From CAYVWB01 sp964455395 (GTDB taxonomy: Bacteria; Desulfobacterota; Desulfovibrionia; Desulfovibrionales; Desulfovibrionaceae), in contig CAYVWB010000001.1 in NCBI GenBank assembly GCA_964455395.1, positions 109,496 to 173,495 on the forward strand: a DNA stretch of 64,000 nt, written 5' to 3'. Each line of letters opens with the position of its first letter. Position 1 is the first letter of the stretch. The notes under the pieces are model-generated. The model ran no database searches. It was not told the DNA's origin and saw nothing but the letters and a program-made list of their open reading frames with translations. Positions 24,482-33,155 of the stretch are shown here, piece after piece. A program made the position numbers and the translations under genes.

Positions 24482-27289
24482 TTATTCGGAATGGGCGGTT
24501 TCCACCACGCCGCTCGGGGTGATGACCGCCTCGTAGGCGTTCTCCCACACGAGGTGCCGCTGCGCCGCGGCTTGCACGTCCGCCGCGGTGAGGTCCTGCG
24601 CCTGCTCGATGGCCTCGCTGTTCAGATGGCGGGGCAACCCCTGCGCCATCAGCCCGGCGGCTTCGGTGGCGCGGCTGCCCAGGCTCTGGTGGTCGCGGTA
24701 GTAGTCTCCCACCAGCTGGCTCTTGCCGCGCTCCAGGTCCTCGGCGGCGAGCGGCGCGGCCACCGCCTCGGCGAGCACCTGTCGGAATCCTTCGCGGGCT
24801 TCGTCCAGCCGTTCGGGATCCACCCCGATGTAGAACGCCAAAAAGCCGGTCTTCGGGCTCTGCCAGAGGAATGCGGAGACGGTGTAGCCCAGGTGCATCT
24901 CGTCGCGCAGGCGGCGGAAGAGGGGGCCGCTCATGCCGGCAAGGCAGCTGCGCAGCAATCGCAAGGCCGGGGCTTCGTTCGTATCCTGCCCCGGTACGGG
25001 GAAGACGAGCACCAGGTGTGCTTGCTGCCGTTCGTCCAGGGAGAGCTCCAGCCGTCGCGACTCGTTCCAGGCAGGGGCGCCGGCCGTGTGCTGAGGGGAT
25101 TCGTGGCGAGCGGGTTGCGCCGTCGCCATGGCCCGCGCAGCAGCCAGCACGGCCTCGCGGTCGAAGTCCCCGCAGACGGCCATCACCCAGGGTTGTTCGC
25201 GTTGGCGGGCCCACAGGGCGAGGAGGTCTTCGCGGTCGTAGCGAGCAATCTCCCGGGGGTGTCCCATGTGGTGGTAGCCGTAGGGGTGCTGTTTGAAGAG
25301 GAAGGGGAAGAGCTCGCGGAAGAGCAGTCCCAGTGGCTGGTCTTCGCGTTTTCGGATGGTGGCGATCTGGTTCACCCGTTCGCGGGCGATCTCCTCCTCC
25401 GGGAAGGTGGGGCTGATGAGAAGCTCCTGGAAGAGGCCGAGCACGTCTTCGGAGAAGCGGGTGGGAAATTTCATGGAGAGACCCAGAAGGTCGCGGCCGG
25501 CGTTGGCGCTGAGGTTGGCTGCGCGGTCCGCGAGGTAATCCTGGATTTCCAGGGCGTTGCGGTCGCCGGCGCCCTTGGGAAGCACCCGCGACATGAGTTC
25601 GCCGAGGCCTTGCTGATCCGCCTCAAGCAGCAGATCGCCGCCGGCGTACTGGAGCGAAAGCGCCGTGTAGGGCAGCGTCTTGTCCGGCAGGAGCACGAGG
25701 GTGCGACCCGGCGCCACCTCGATGAGTTCTTCCTGGACGACGGACGCCGTCGGGACGGATTCGTCCAGGGTCGGCGGGGACCCGGCGCCATCGACGGGGT
25801 CGCCCCAGGCCTCGCGCACGGCGTTCAGGAAGGTGGTTTCGTCGAACGTGGACGCTGGTTCTTCCGGTTGATTCGACTCGTCCGTTTGACCCTGTTGACC
25901 CGTTTGACCCGGCTGGTCAGGCCGCGCGTCGGGCCCGGCTTCGGGTGTTCCGGTGGAGGCGGCGGTCTGTTGCGGCTTGAGCGCAGCCACGCAGAGTCGT
26001 TCCGGCGTGATGTACTTGTCGGCGAGGCGCGCGAGCAGGGGCGCGTCCACATTGGCGAGCTCCACCAGATAGTTCTGCTCCGCCATGGGGGAGCCTTCGA
26101 AGAACTGGAAGAACCCCAGCTTGCTCGCGAGGCCGCCGAGGGTTTCCTTGGCGAGGTGGAGGGAGTCTTCCATGTTGAGTTTGGCGCGGTCCACCAGCTC
26201 CCTGGAGAAGGTGGTTTCGTTCAGCGCGGCCAGCTCGCGGGTCAGGGCGTCCCAGTATGCGGGGACGTTCTCCGGATCGAGCACTGCGTGGATGTAGAGC
26301 ATGCCGGTGCGTTCCAGCGTCATGGCGGAGACGGCCACGGTGTTCACCAGCTGCTGTTCGTATTTCAGGGAGCGGTAGAGTCGGGAGGTCTCGTCGCCGC
26401 CGAGGACGTAGGCCAGAGTCTCCAGGCCGGCGGCTTCGCTGGAGCGGAACCCGGGGATGGGAAAGGCCGCAGCCACGTACGCCTTGTTGTAGGGTCCTTC
26501 CATGAGGCGGACGTGCGGTCCTGCGAGCTCCAAGGCGTCCACTTCCACGGGCAGGGGCGGCGTTACGGGGCGGGTGTTGCGGAATTCGCCGAAGACGCGG
26601 CGGGCTTCCTCCAGCACGTCGTGGGTCTCCACATCGCCCACCACCACCAGCAGCATGGATTGCGGCTGATAGAGCCGGTCCACGTAAGCAACGAGGTCCT
26701 CGCGCTCCAGGTTGCGGACGGTTTCTTCGTACCCGATGATGGGCCACTCGTAGGAGGAGCCTTGCCACACCATGCCTTGCATGGTCTTGAAGAGTCGGGT
26801 GGAGGGGTTGTCTTCCCCGCGTTCCAGCTCGGCGAGCACCACCTCTTTTTCCCGTGCGAGCTCTTGGGGATTCAGCGCAGCCTTGAAGACCATGTCCCGC
26901 AAGGAGGCGAGGGCGAGCTTCCAGCGGGCGGCGGGAAGTTCCGTGAGGTAGAAGGTGTAATCGAAGCTGGTGGCGGCGTTCAGATAACCGCCGGCGGATT
27001 CCACGGCGCGGGCTATTTCGCCGGCGGCGTCCGCTTCCACCCCTTTGAAGACCATGTGTTCCAGCAGATGGCTCACGCCGGCGGTCTGCGGGGTTTCGAA
27101 AGCGGAGCCGGCGTGGGCGTAAAGCCGGGTGGACACGAGGGGAAAGCGCTCGTCTTCGAGCACCAGCACGGTAAGGCCGTTCTCGAAGCGAGTCACCGTG
27201 GGCGTGGCGTCCAGGGCGTCGGCCGTGCCGTGCGTGAAGGTCAGTAACATGAGCAGGGCTCCCAGCTGGAGGAGGAAACGATTTGGCAT
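24482..27289 (-). CDS. M16 family zinc metallopeptidase, fused tandem form
   Basis: This 935-residue exported peptidase has a hydrophobic signal sequence (about residues 5-25). The N-terminal M16 half carries the inverted zinc motif HLLEH (His74, His78) and the third ligand region EKEVVLAELERGE. A Gly/Gln/Glu/Pro-rich linker (about 450-490) leads to a second M16-like half without the zinc motif (about 510-930). That is the two-half layout of pitrilysin-like and bacterial PqqL-type proteins. The linker DNA contains a 9-bp repeat (25882-25908). A TATAGT at 27356-27361 on the minus strand is a possible -10 element. Substrates are unknown; location is probably periplasmic. Confidence 0.92.
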   Translation of the reverse strand: MPNRFLLQLGALLMLLTFTHGTADALDATPTVTRFENGLTVLVLEDERFPLVSTRLYAHAGSAFETPQTAGVSHLLEHMVFKGVEADAAGEIARAVESAGGYLNAATSFDYTFYLTELPAARWKLALASLRDMVFKAALNPQELAREKEVVLAELERGEDNPSTRLFKTMQGMVWQGSSYEWPIIGYEETVRNLEREDLVAYVDRLYQPQSMLLVVVGDVETHDVLEEARRVFGEFRNTRPVTPPLPVEVDALELAGPHVRLMEGPYNKAYVAAAFPIPGFRSSEAAGLETLAYVLGGDETSRLYRSLKYEQQLVNTVAVSAMTLERTGMLYIHAVLDPENVPAYWDALTRELAALNETTFSRELVDRAKLNMEDSLHLAKETLGGLASKLGFFQFFEGSPMAEQNYLVELANVDAPLLARLADKYITPERLCVAALKPQQTAASTGTPEAGPDARPDQPGQTGQQGQTDESNQPEEPASTFDETTFLNAVREAWGDPVDGAGSPPTLDESVPTASVVQEELIEVAPGRTLVLLPDKTLPYTALSLQYAGGDLLLEADQQGLGELMSRVLPKGAGDRNALEIQDYLADRAANLSANAGRDLLGLSMKFPTRFSEDVLGLFQELLISPTFPEEEIARERVNQIATIRKREDQPLGLLFRELFPFLFKQHPYGYHHMGHPREIARYDREDLLALWARQREQPWVMAVCGDFDREAVLAAARAMATAQPARHESPQHTAGAPAWNESRRLELSLDERQQAHLVLVFPVPGQDTNEAPALRLLRSCLAGMSGPLFRRLRDEMHLGYTVSAFLWQSPKTGFLAFYIGVDPERLDEAREGFRQVLAEAVAAPLAAEDLERGKSQLVGDYYRDHQSLGSRATEAAGLMAQGLPRHLNSEAIEQAQDLTAADVQAAAQRHLVWENAYEAVITPSGVVETAHSE
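25882..25908 (+). repeat. 9-bp tandem repeat, 3 copies, in the M16 linker
   Basis: CCGTTTGAC, CCTGTTGAC and CCGTTTGAC are head to tail and in frame, encoding a Gln/Gly/Thr-rich linker. Confidence 0.75.
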
Positions 27290-27423
27290 GATGCGAGTTC
27301 CTGTCGCGTTGCGTATGCGGCGTTGCGGCGGTGTGTCGGTGTGGCGTATCCTGCCACTATACCCATTCCGGCGCGTTTGAACAGGGGTCTGGCCCCAACG
27401 TGACGCATTTGTAAGAGGAAGCG

Positions 27424-28677
27424 TTGCAGAGCGACCCTGAATGGCCTATGAAATACCCCATGGACGATCACATGGACGATCAGCACGCGCGCGCCCCTCT
27501 CGGGGGGGACGGCTCTGCGCCGCACGAGCGCCTGGACGGTCTCGAACACAATGACCGCGAGCAGGGTGCGCCGCTGGTGCTGGTCATCGACGACGAGCCC
27601 GTCAACTCCTTCGTGTTGCGCGGCATGCTCCTGCACATGGGCTTCCGGGTGCTCACGGCGGCGGACGGGCCAAGTGGCCGCCAGCTCGCCGCGCAGGCTC
27701 AGCCGGACATCATCCTTTTGGACATCATGATGCCCGGCGAAGACGGCTTCGAGGTCTGCCGTCGGCTCACCAGCGACCCCCGCACCACGGACATCCCCGT
27801 CATCTTCGTCTCCTCCCTGGCGGACGTGGACAACAAGGTGACAGGTCTGGAGCTGGGCGCCGTGGACTACATCACCAAACCCTTCGAGAAAGCGGAAGTG
27901 CTGGCGCGGGTGCGGCTGCACCTGAAATTGCGGCTGGCGCGCCGCGCGCTCATCGAGACGCAGGCAGCCAAGCTCGCCGAGTTGGCCAAGGCGCAGCAAG
28001 CCCTGCTGACCACACCGGAAGACGCCCCCCAGGCGCGCTTCGCCGTGCGCTACCTGCCTGCTCTGGAAGCCGGCGGCGACTTCTACGACGTGCTGCGCGT
28101 GAGCGCCATGGCCCATGTCTATTTCATTGCAGATATCGCCGGCCACGATCTCGGCGCATCCTTCGTCACCTCCTCCCTCAAAGCCTTGACCCGGCAGAAC
28201 TCCGGACCGCTCTACACGCCCATGGAGACCATGAAGAACATCAACCAGGTCTTGAAGACCATCCTGCGCGAGGGCCGCTTTCTCACCGCGCAGCACATCT
28301 TCCTGGACCGGGGCGCGCAGACGCTTTCGCTCATCTCTGCGGGACACCCCCCGCCCGTGCTGCTGGACGCCAACGGCCAAGGCGACTTCATCCGCATCGA
28401 GGGCGACGTCCTTGGCGCCTTCGACGCCGTCTACCTGCAGGAACACCGCCGACGCGTGCAACCCGGCGACCGCATCTACCTCTACACGGACGGACTCGTC
28501 GAACGCTTCGACCCAAGCCGCCGCCGCACCGTGGAAGACGCCGAAGCCGCCTTGCTCGCCACCCTGAAAGCGCAGCGCGACGTCCCCCTGGAGGAAGCCG
28601 TGGAGAACGCAGCGCACGCCATGCTGAACGACGCGCCCACCGAAGACGACGTGGTGCTGCTGGGGATCGAGGTCTGA
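27424..28677 (+). CDS. Response regulator with SpoIIE-type PP2C phosphatase output
   Basis: This 417-residue signalling protein has a receiver domain at about residues 50-170 (phospho-acceptor Asp in IILLDIMMPGEDG, Lys in YITKPFE). A short helical linker joins it to a PP2C/SpoIIE phosphatase domain at about 200-415 (AGGDFYDV, IADIAGHD, SAGHPPPVLL, YLYTDGLVE). By family knowledge such RsbU/RssB-like proteins dephosphorylate a STAS anti-anti-sigma partner when the receiver is phosphorylated. The start is a TTG at 27424 just after GAGGAA; an ATG at 27448 is an alternative. Its stop overlaps the next gene by one base, so the pair is translationally coupled. Confidence 0.92.
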   Translation: MQSDPEWPMKYPMDDHMDDQHARAPLGGDGSAPHERLDGLEHNDREQGAPLVLVIDDEPVNSFVLRGMLLHMGFRVLTAADGPSGRQLAAQAQPDIILLDIMMPGEDGFEVCRRLTSDPRTTDIPVIFVSSLADVDNKVTGLELGAVDYITKPFEKAEVLARVRLHLKLRLARRALIETQAAKLAELAKAQQALLTTPEDAPQARFAVRYLPALEAGGDFYDVLRVSAMAHVYFIADIAGHDLGASFVTSSLKALTRQNSGPLYTPMETMKNINQVLKTILREGRFLTAQHIFLDRGAQTLSLISAGHPPPVLLDANGQGDFIRIEGDVLGAFDAVYLQEHRRRVQPGDRIYLYTDGLVERFDPSRRRTVEDAEAALLATLKAQRDVPLEEAVENAAHAMLNDAPTEDDVVLLGIEV

Positions 28678-29414
28678 TGTATCACGCCGACCATCAAGAC
28701 ACGAGCCTCGTCATCACCATGGCTGCGGAACTCTCGCGCATCGACGCGGTGTGCGAGGATGTGGACAGCTTCCTCGAAGCGCAGCGCCTGGCCACATGTC
28801 GCTTCGGCGTGCTGCTTGGCCTGCGCGAAGCCCTGGGCAACGCCGTGCTCCACGGCTGCGGACAAGACCCCGCCAAACGGGTGCGCATCCGCCTGGTGCT
28901 GGAAAACGCCAATCTGGCGTGCGAGGTGGAGGACGACGGCGAGGGCTTCCCTTGGAAGGAGATCGTGACCCGCGGGCTGCCCACGCCGGAAGCCACCGGC
29001 GGACGCGGCCTGCAGATTCTCCAGCGCTATTTTGACAAGGTGACTTTCAATGCTGCAGGGAATTCTGTACGATTCGTGAAACGCTGCGCGCAAGGAGAAG
29101 TCATGGAACAGATCGAACGCTCGGGCGCCCGCGTCGTGGTGCGACCCGAGCACGACATCGTCGCATCGGTTGTCAATGACATGCAACACGAGCTGCAACG
29201 CCTGGTGGATGACGGCGTCCGCACCGTGGTCATCGACATGACGCGCGTGGACATGCTGGACTCCATCGGCATCGGGCTGCTTATCGCCACCCACAACTCC
29301 CTGCAAGCCGTGGGAGGCGCCCTGGTTCTGGAGCATGTGAACCCGGACATCCGCAAACTCCTCAGCGTCATGCGCCTGGATCAGCACCTGGAGGTGCCAC
29401 CGCCGCCGGAGTGA
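28677..29414 (+). CDS. Fusion of RsbW-like HATPase (anti-sigma kinase) and STAS domain
   Basis: This 245-residue cytoplasmic protein has a HATPase_c_2 kinase domain at about residues 10-130 (N-box LREALGNAVLHG, G1 box VEDDGEGFPW, G2 box ATGGRGLQIL). A STAS domain follows at about 142-245 (TVVIDMTRVDMLDSIGIGLL). In partner switching these two activities normally sit on separate proteins: the kinase phosphorylates the STAS serine and a SpoIIE phosphatase reverses it. Here kinase and substrate-like domain are one chain, coupled to the phosphatase gene upstream. The Ser in DSIG is the candidate phospho-site. The sigma factor or other client is unknown. Confidence 0.88.
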   Translation: MYHADHQDTSLVITMAAELSRIDAVCEDVDSFLEAQRLATCRFGVLLGLREALGNAVLHGCGQDPAKRVRIRLVLENANLACEVEDDGEGFPWKEIVTRGLPTPEATGGRGLQILQRYFDKVTFNAAGNSVRFVKRCAQGEVMEQIERSGARVVVRPEHDIVASVVNDMQHELQRLVDDGVRTVVIDMTRVDMLDSIGIGLLIATHNSLQAVGGALVLEHVNPDIRKLLSVMRLDQHLEVPPPPE

Positions 29415-29551
29415 GCCCCACGGCCACAATCCGACGCCCGCACCCGGAGACCCCGAAAACTCTGGACGCCAGCGAAACGCCTCGGTCCGGCGCAGACCCG
29501 CCGAGGCGCGACGCGACGCAACCCCTTCCTTTCGCGCATACGGGAGACGCA

Positions 29552-30868
29552 ATGGACGACGAAATCATGGCGATGTTCGTGGAGGACACCAAGGAAAACC
29601 TCGCCTCCATCGAAACGGATCTGCTCGACCTGGAAGAAGCCGGCGATGACTTCGACCCGGAGCTCATCAACCGCGTCTTCCGCACGGCGCATTCCATCAA
29701 AGGCGCGGCAGGCTTCCTCGCTCTGAACGCGGTGCGCGACCTCGCCCACAAGATCGAAAACGTCCTCGACCTCGTCCGCAACGGCGAACTGACGCCCAAC
29801 AGACGGGTGGTGGACGCCGTACTCGCCGCCTTCGACCGCCTCGCCGACCTGGTGGACGCTCCGGACCATGGCGCGCAAGGCGACATCGCCGCGCACGTGG
29901 AGACCCTCACGAGCCTGCTCACGGAATCCTTGCCCCCGGAACAACAGCAGAGCCTCGCCACATCCCGCTCCCTCTTCTCCCCGGAAGGACGCCTCGTCTT
30001 CGAAACCACGGAGTACGACCTCATCCAGGCGCGCAAGGGCGGCAACAACATCTATATCGTGGAGTACGACCTCATCCACGACGTCCACAAGAAAGACAAA
30101 ACACCACTGGACATGATGCAGTTTCTCGAAAAAAGCGGCCGCATCATCGATTGCAAGGTGGATCTCGCCGCCGTGGGCGACCTCTCCATGGAGCTCTCCA
30201 ACCGCATCCCATTCTACATCCTCTACGCCACCATCCTTGAAGAGGACCTCGTCAAGACCGTCTTTCAGGTCTCGCCCCAATTCATCCACGAGGTGCCCGA
30301 TAACGGCGACGCCGCCCTCCACGCCGTGAACGCCGCCGCAGCGCGCGCCGTGGACCGGAAGGACGCCCCGCGCCTGACCTCCGGGCCCGGCTTGGAGACC
30401 GTGGACGACGCCGAACTCGACTCCATGGAAGCGGCCTTCGACAAGGCCGCCCGCGAATACGCCGAACGCGCGCGCCAAACCCGCGCCGGACACGCGCTGC
30501 AACTGGACGACACGCCACCCCCCGCGTCTAGCGGGGAGCCCACAACGCAAGCTGCGGACTGCCTCGCCCTGGAGGGCAAGCTCACCATCGAACGCGCCGG
30601 CGAACTGCGCGAACAGCTCCTGCGCGCTCTGGACAGCGTGGCGCATGGCGATGTCCTGGCCCTCCGCTTCGAGGAGGTGGAATCCGTGGACCTCTCCTTC
30701 CTCCAACTGCTCTGGGCCGCGTACCGCTCCGCGCAAACCCGCGGGGTGACCGTCTCGGTGCAGTCGCTGCCGGCGCCGCTGGTGGCGGCTTCGGTGCGCG
30801 CCGGCTTTGCGGACCTCTCGCCGGAAAGTGTGGATATCCCGGAATTTCCCCTCATCGGCGTTCGCTGA
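29552..30868 (+). CDS. Hpt domain protein with C-terminal STAS domain
   Basis: This 438-residue protein starts at the ATG at 29552, preceded by GGGAGA. An upstream GTG start would add 47 Pro/Arg-rich residues. An N-terminal Hpt domain (about 1-110) carries the phospho-acceptor histidine in RTAHSIKGAAGF (His47). The middle (about 140-330) is conserved-looking but unassigned. A C-terminal STAS domain (about 345-435) follows. It could pass phosphate between CheA-type chemistry and the partner switch. It lies between the HATPase-STAS gene and cheA, all in one direction with short gaps. Confidence 0.85.
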   Translation: MDDEIMAMFVEDTKENLASIETDLLDLEEAGDDFDPELINRVFRTAHSIKGAAGFLALNAVRDLAHKIENVLDLVRNGELTPNRRVVDAVLAAFDRLADLVDAPDHGAQGDIAAHVETLTSLLTESLPPEQQQSLATSRSLFSPEGRLVFETTEYDLIQARKGGNNIYIVEYDLIHDVHKKDKTPLDMMQFLEKSGRIIDCKVDLAAVGDLSMELSNRIPFYILYATILEEDLVKTVFQVSPQFIHEVPDNGDAALHAVNAAAARAVDRKDAPRLTSGPGLETVDDAELDSMEAAFDKAAREYAERARQTRAGHALQLDDTPPPASSGEPTTQAADCLALEGKLTIERAGELREQLLRALDSVAHGDVLALRFEEVESVDLSFLQLLWAAYRSAQTRGVTVSVQSLPAPLVAASVRAGFADLSPESVDIPEFPLIGVR

Positions 30869-30894
30869 CGGGGGGTGAGGAGAGCCCTTCGCGC

Positions 30895-33150
30895 ATGATG
30901 GAAACCGACCGCAACCTGACCCTGTTCAAGGACGAAGCCCAGGAATTGCTGGAGGAGATGGAGCGCGCCCTGCTGGCTCTGGAGGACGCCCCCCACGATG
31001 AGACCCTCCTGCATAGGGTGTTCCGCGCGGCCCATACCGTCAAGGGGCTCGCAGGCATGGTGGGCATGGACGCCATGGTGGCGGTGACTCACGAGGTGGA
31101 GACGACTTTCGACGCCATCCGCGCGGGCCGGCTCTCCCTGACGCACGAACTGGCGACCCTCGCGCTGGCCGCCGTGGATCACCTGCGCACGCTGACCCAG
31201 CACGCCGGCGGCGAACCGACGACCACCGCAGCCGACAGCGAGACAGGCGGGCGCCTCGCCGCGGCCTTCCGTGCGCGCGCCATGCAGGCCGGCGTCACGC
31301 TTGATGAACACTGCATGACGGAAGACGACGCTTCGGCCGCCGCCGGAGCGTTCGCAACACATCCGGAAGCGCCGTCCTGGCGCTTTGCGGCGCCTCCGGC
31401 CGGCGCGGCGGGGGCGGAACGCCAGCCTGCCTGCTTTCGCATCACTTTGAAGCCGCGCTCTCCGGAAACGCTGGACGACCAGGCTGGGCTGGTCGATCCC
31501 CTGGATATCCTGGATTCCTTGCGCGCTCTCGGGCCATGCAGGGTTCGAGTGCATCCCGAGGACGTGACGCCGCTGGAAGGCCTTGGCGTCCCGGCGGCGG
31601 AGGCAGCGCTTGCGCCACAGCTCTGGTGGGATGTGGAGCTGTGCGCGCCCGACGCCGCGCTCCCGGCTGAGGATTTCGAGAACGCCATCCGCGATGCGCT
31701 CCTCTTCGCCGAGGAAACCCTCGACGTCACCCTCGCGCCCCTCGACGACGCGACCCCTCCGGCCCCCCCGGTTCGCGGGGATTTCGCGGACTCGGCGGAT
31801 GCCGCAACGTCCGCAACGTCCGCAACGGTCGCCGCTTCCCGACAGGACCCGACCGCGCCGGAGACCGCCGCCTCTCCCCTTGCCGTGCAGGGGGGGGAGG
31901 GTCCAGGGGCGTCCGCCCCGCCGACGTCAGGGCCGCCGTTTGCATCGTGCGAAGACCGACGCCGCGCCGATTCCCCGACCACGCCGATCCGCGAGCGCCG
32001 CCGCCGGGCCCACGAGACCTTGCGGGTGGAAGCGACCAAGCTCGACGACCTGGTGGGGTTAGTGGGGGAACTCGTCATCGCGCAGTCCCGGCTGACGCAG
32101 ATAGCCGAGGACGTGGGCGACGGCGGGCTCACCGGGGTGGTCGAGGAAATCGATCAACTCGTGGGCTCCCTGCGCGACGCCACCCTCGCCATGCGGATGC
32201 TCCCCATCGGCGGCGCCTTCGACCGCTTCCGTCGCCTCGCACGCGATCTGGCCAACGAATTGGGCAAGGAGCTGCAGTTGACCACCTCCGGCGAGGAAAC
32301 CGAGCTGGACAAGACCGTCATCGAGCGGCTCGGCGACCCGCTGGTCCACCTCCTGCGCAACGCCATCGACCACGGTCTGGAGCCTCCCGACGAACGCGAA
32401 CGCCTGGGCAAACCCCGCGCAGGGACGGTAAGGCTCGCTGCGGAGCACACCGCCGGCAGCGTGGTCATCACCATCGAGGACGACGGCCGCGGTCTGGACC
32501 GCGACGCCATCGCCGCCAAGGCCGTGGAGCGAGGAATCCTCACTGACGCCAGTCGGTTGAGTGACGCCGAGGTCTTCGATGTCATCTTCCACCCCGGATT
32601 CTCCACCGCCGCGCAGGTGAGCGACGTCTCGGGCCGCGGCGTGGGCATGGACGTGGTCCGCCGCAACATCGAAGCCTTGCGCGGTCAGACGCTTCTGGAG
32701 AGCGAGCCGGGCCGTGGCGCGCGGGTCACCGTGCGGCTGCCGCTGACGCTGGCCATCATCGATGGGCTGGAGGTGCGCGTGGGCCCGGAGCGGTATATCA
32801 TCCCCCTTTCTTCGGTGGAGGAGTGCGTGGAGCTGCCGCGCGCCAGCCGGCGTCGGGACGAGTGCATTCTGAATCTGCGCGGAGGCATCGTGCCGTACAT
32901 CCATCTGCGGGACTGGTTCGACGCGCCGGGGGAGCCCCCGGCCATCGAGCAGGTGATCATCACGCGGGAGGGCGGTGCGCTGGTGGGCGTGGTGGTGGAC
33001 GAGGTGCTGGGCCAGCAACAGACTGTCATCAAGAGTCTGGGGAAGATCTACCACCATCTGGAGGAGATCAGCGGCGCCAGCGTGGGCGGCGACGGCGCCA
33101 TGTCGCTCATCTTGGATGTGGCCGCGCTGGTCAAGAAAGCGCAGGGGTAG
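30895..33150 (+). CDS. cheA: Chemotaxis-type histidine kinase CheA
   Basis: This 751-residue kinase has a P1 Hpt domain (His47 in RAAHTVKGLAGM). A long, low-complexity linker with a possible degenerate P2 spans about 110-360. P3 dimerisation follows (KLDDLVGLVGELVIAQSRL), then the P4 ATPase domain (N-box LLRNAIDHGLEPP, DDGRGLD, GRGVGMDVV) and the P5 CheW-like domain to the end. It would autophosphorylate and feed response regulators. No cheW, cheY or receptor gene adjoins it, so it may serve a non-motility pathway with the upstream partner-switch genes. Linker DNA at 31802-31828 contains a 9-bp triple repeat. Confidence 0.95.
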   Translation: MMETDRNLTLFKDEAQELLEEMERALLALEDAPHDETLLHRVFRAAHTVKGLAGMVGMDAMVAVTHEVETTFDAIRAGRLSLTHELATLALAAVDHLRTLTQHAGGEPTTTAADSETGGRLAAAFRARAMQAGVTLDEHCMTEDDASAAAGAFATHPEAPSWRFAAPPAGAAGAERQPACFRITLKPRSPETLDDQAGLVDPLDILDSLRALGPCRVRVHPEDVTPLEGLGVPAAEAALAPQLWWDVELCAPDAALPAEDFENAIRDALLFAEETLDVTLAPLDDATPPAPPVRGDFADSADAATSATSATVAASRQDPTAPETAASPLAVQGGEGPGASAPPTSGPPFASCEDRRRADSPTTPIRERRRRAHETLRVEATKLDDLVGLVGELVIAQSRLTQIAEDVGDGGLTGVVEEIDQLVGSLRDATLAMRMLPIGGAFDRFRRLARDLANELGKELQLTTSGEETELDKTVIERLGDPLVHLLRNAIDHGLEPPDERERLGKPRAGTVRLAAEHTAGSVVITIEDDGRGLDRDAIAAKAVERGILTDASRLSDAEVFDVIFHPGFSTAAQVSDVSGRGVGMDVVRRNIEALRGQTLLESEPGRGARVTVRLPLTLAIIDGLEVRVGPERYIIPLSSVEECVELPRASRRRDECILNLRGGIVPYIHLRDWFDAPGEPPAIEQVIITREGGALVGVVVDEVLGQQQTVIKSLGKIYHHLEEISGASVGGDGAMSLILDVAALVKKAQG
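31802..31828 (+). repeat. 9-bp tandem repeat, 3 copies, in the CheA linker
   Basis: CCGCAACGT occurs twice and CCGCAACGG once, head to tail and in frame, encoding an Ala/Thr/Ser linker. Confidence 0.75.
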
Positions 33151-33155
33151 CGCGG

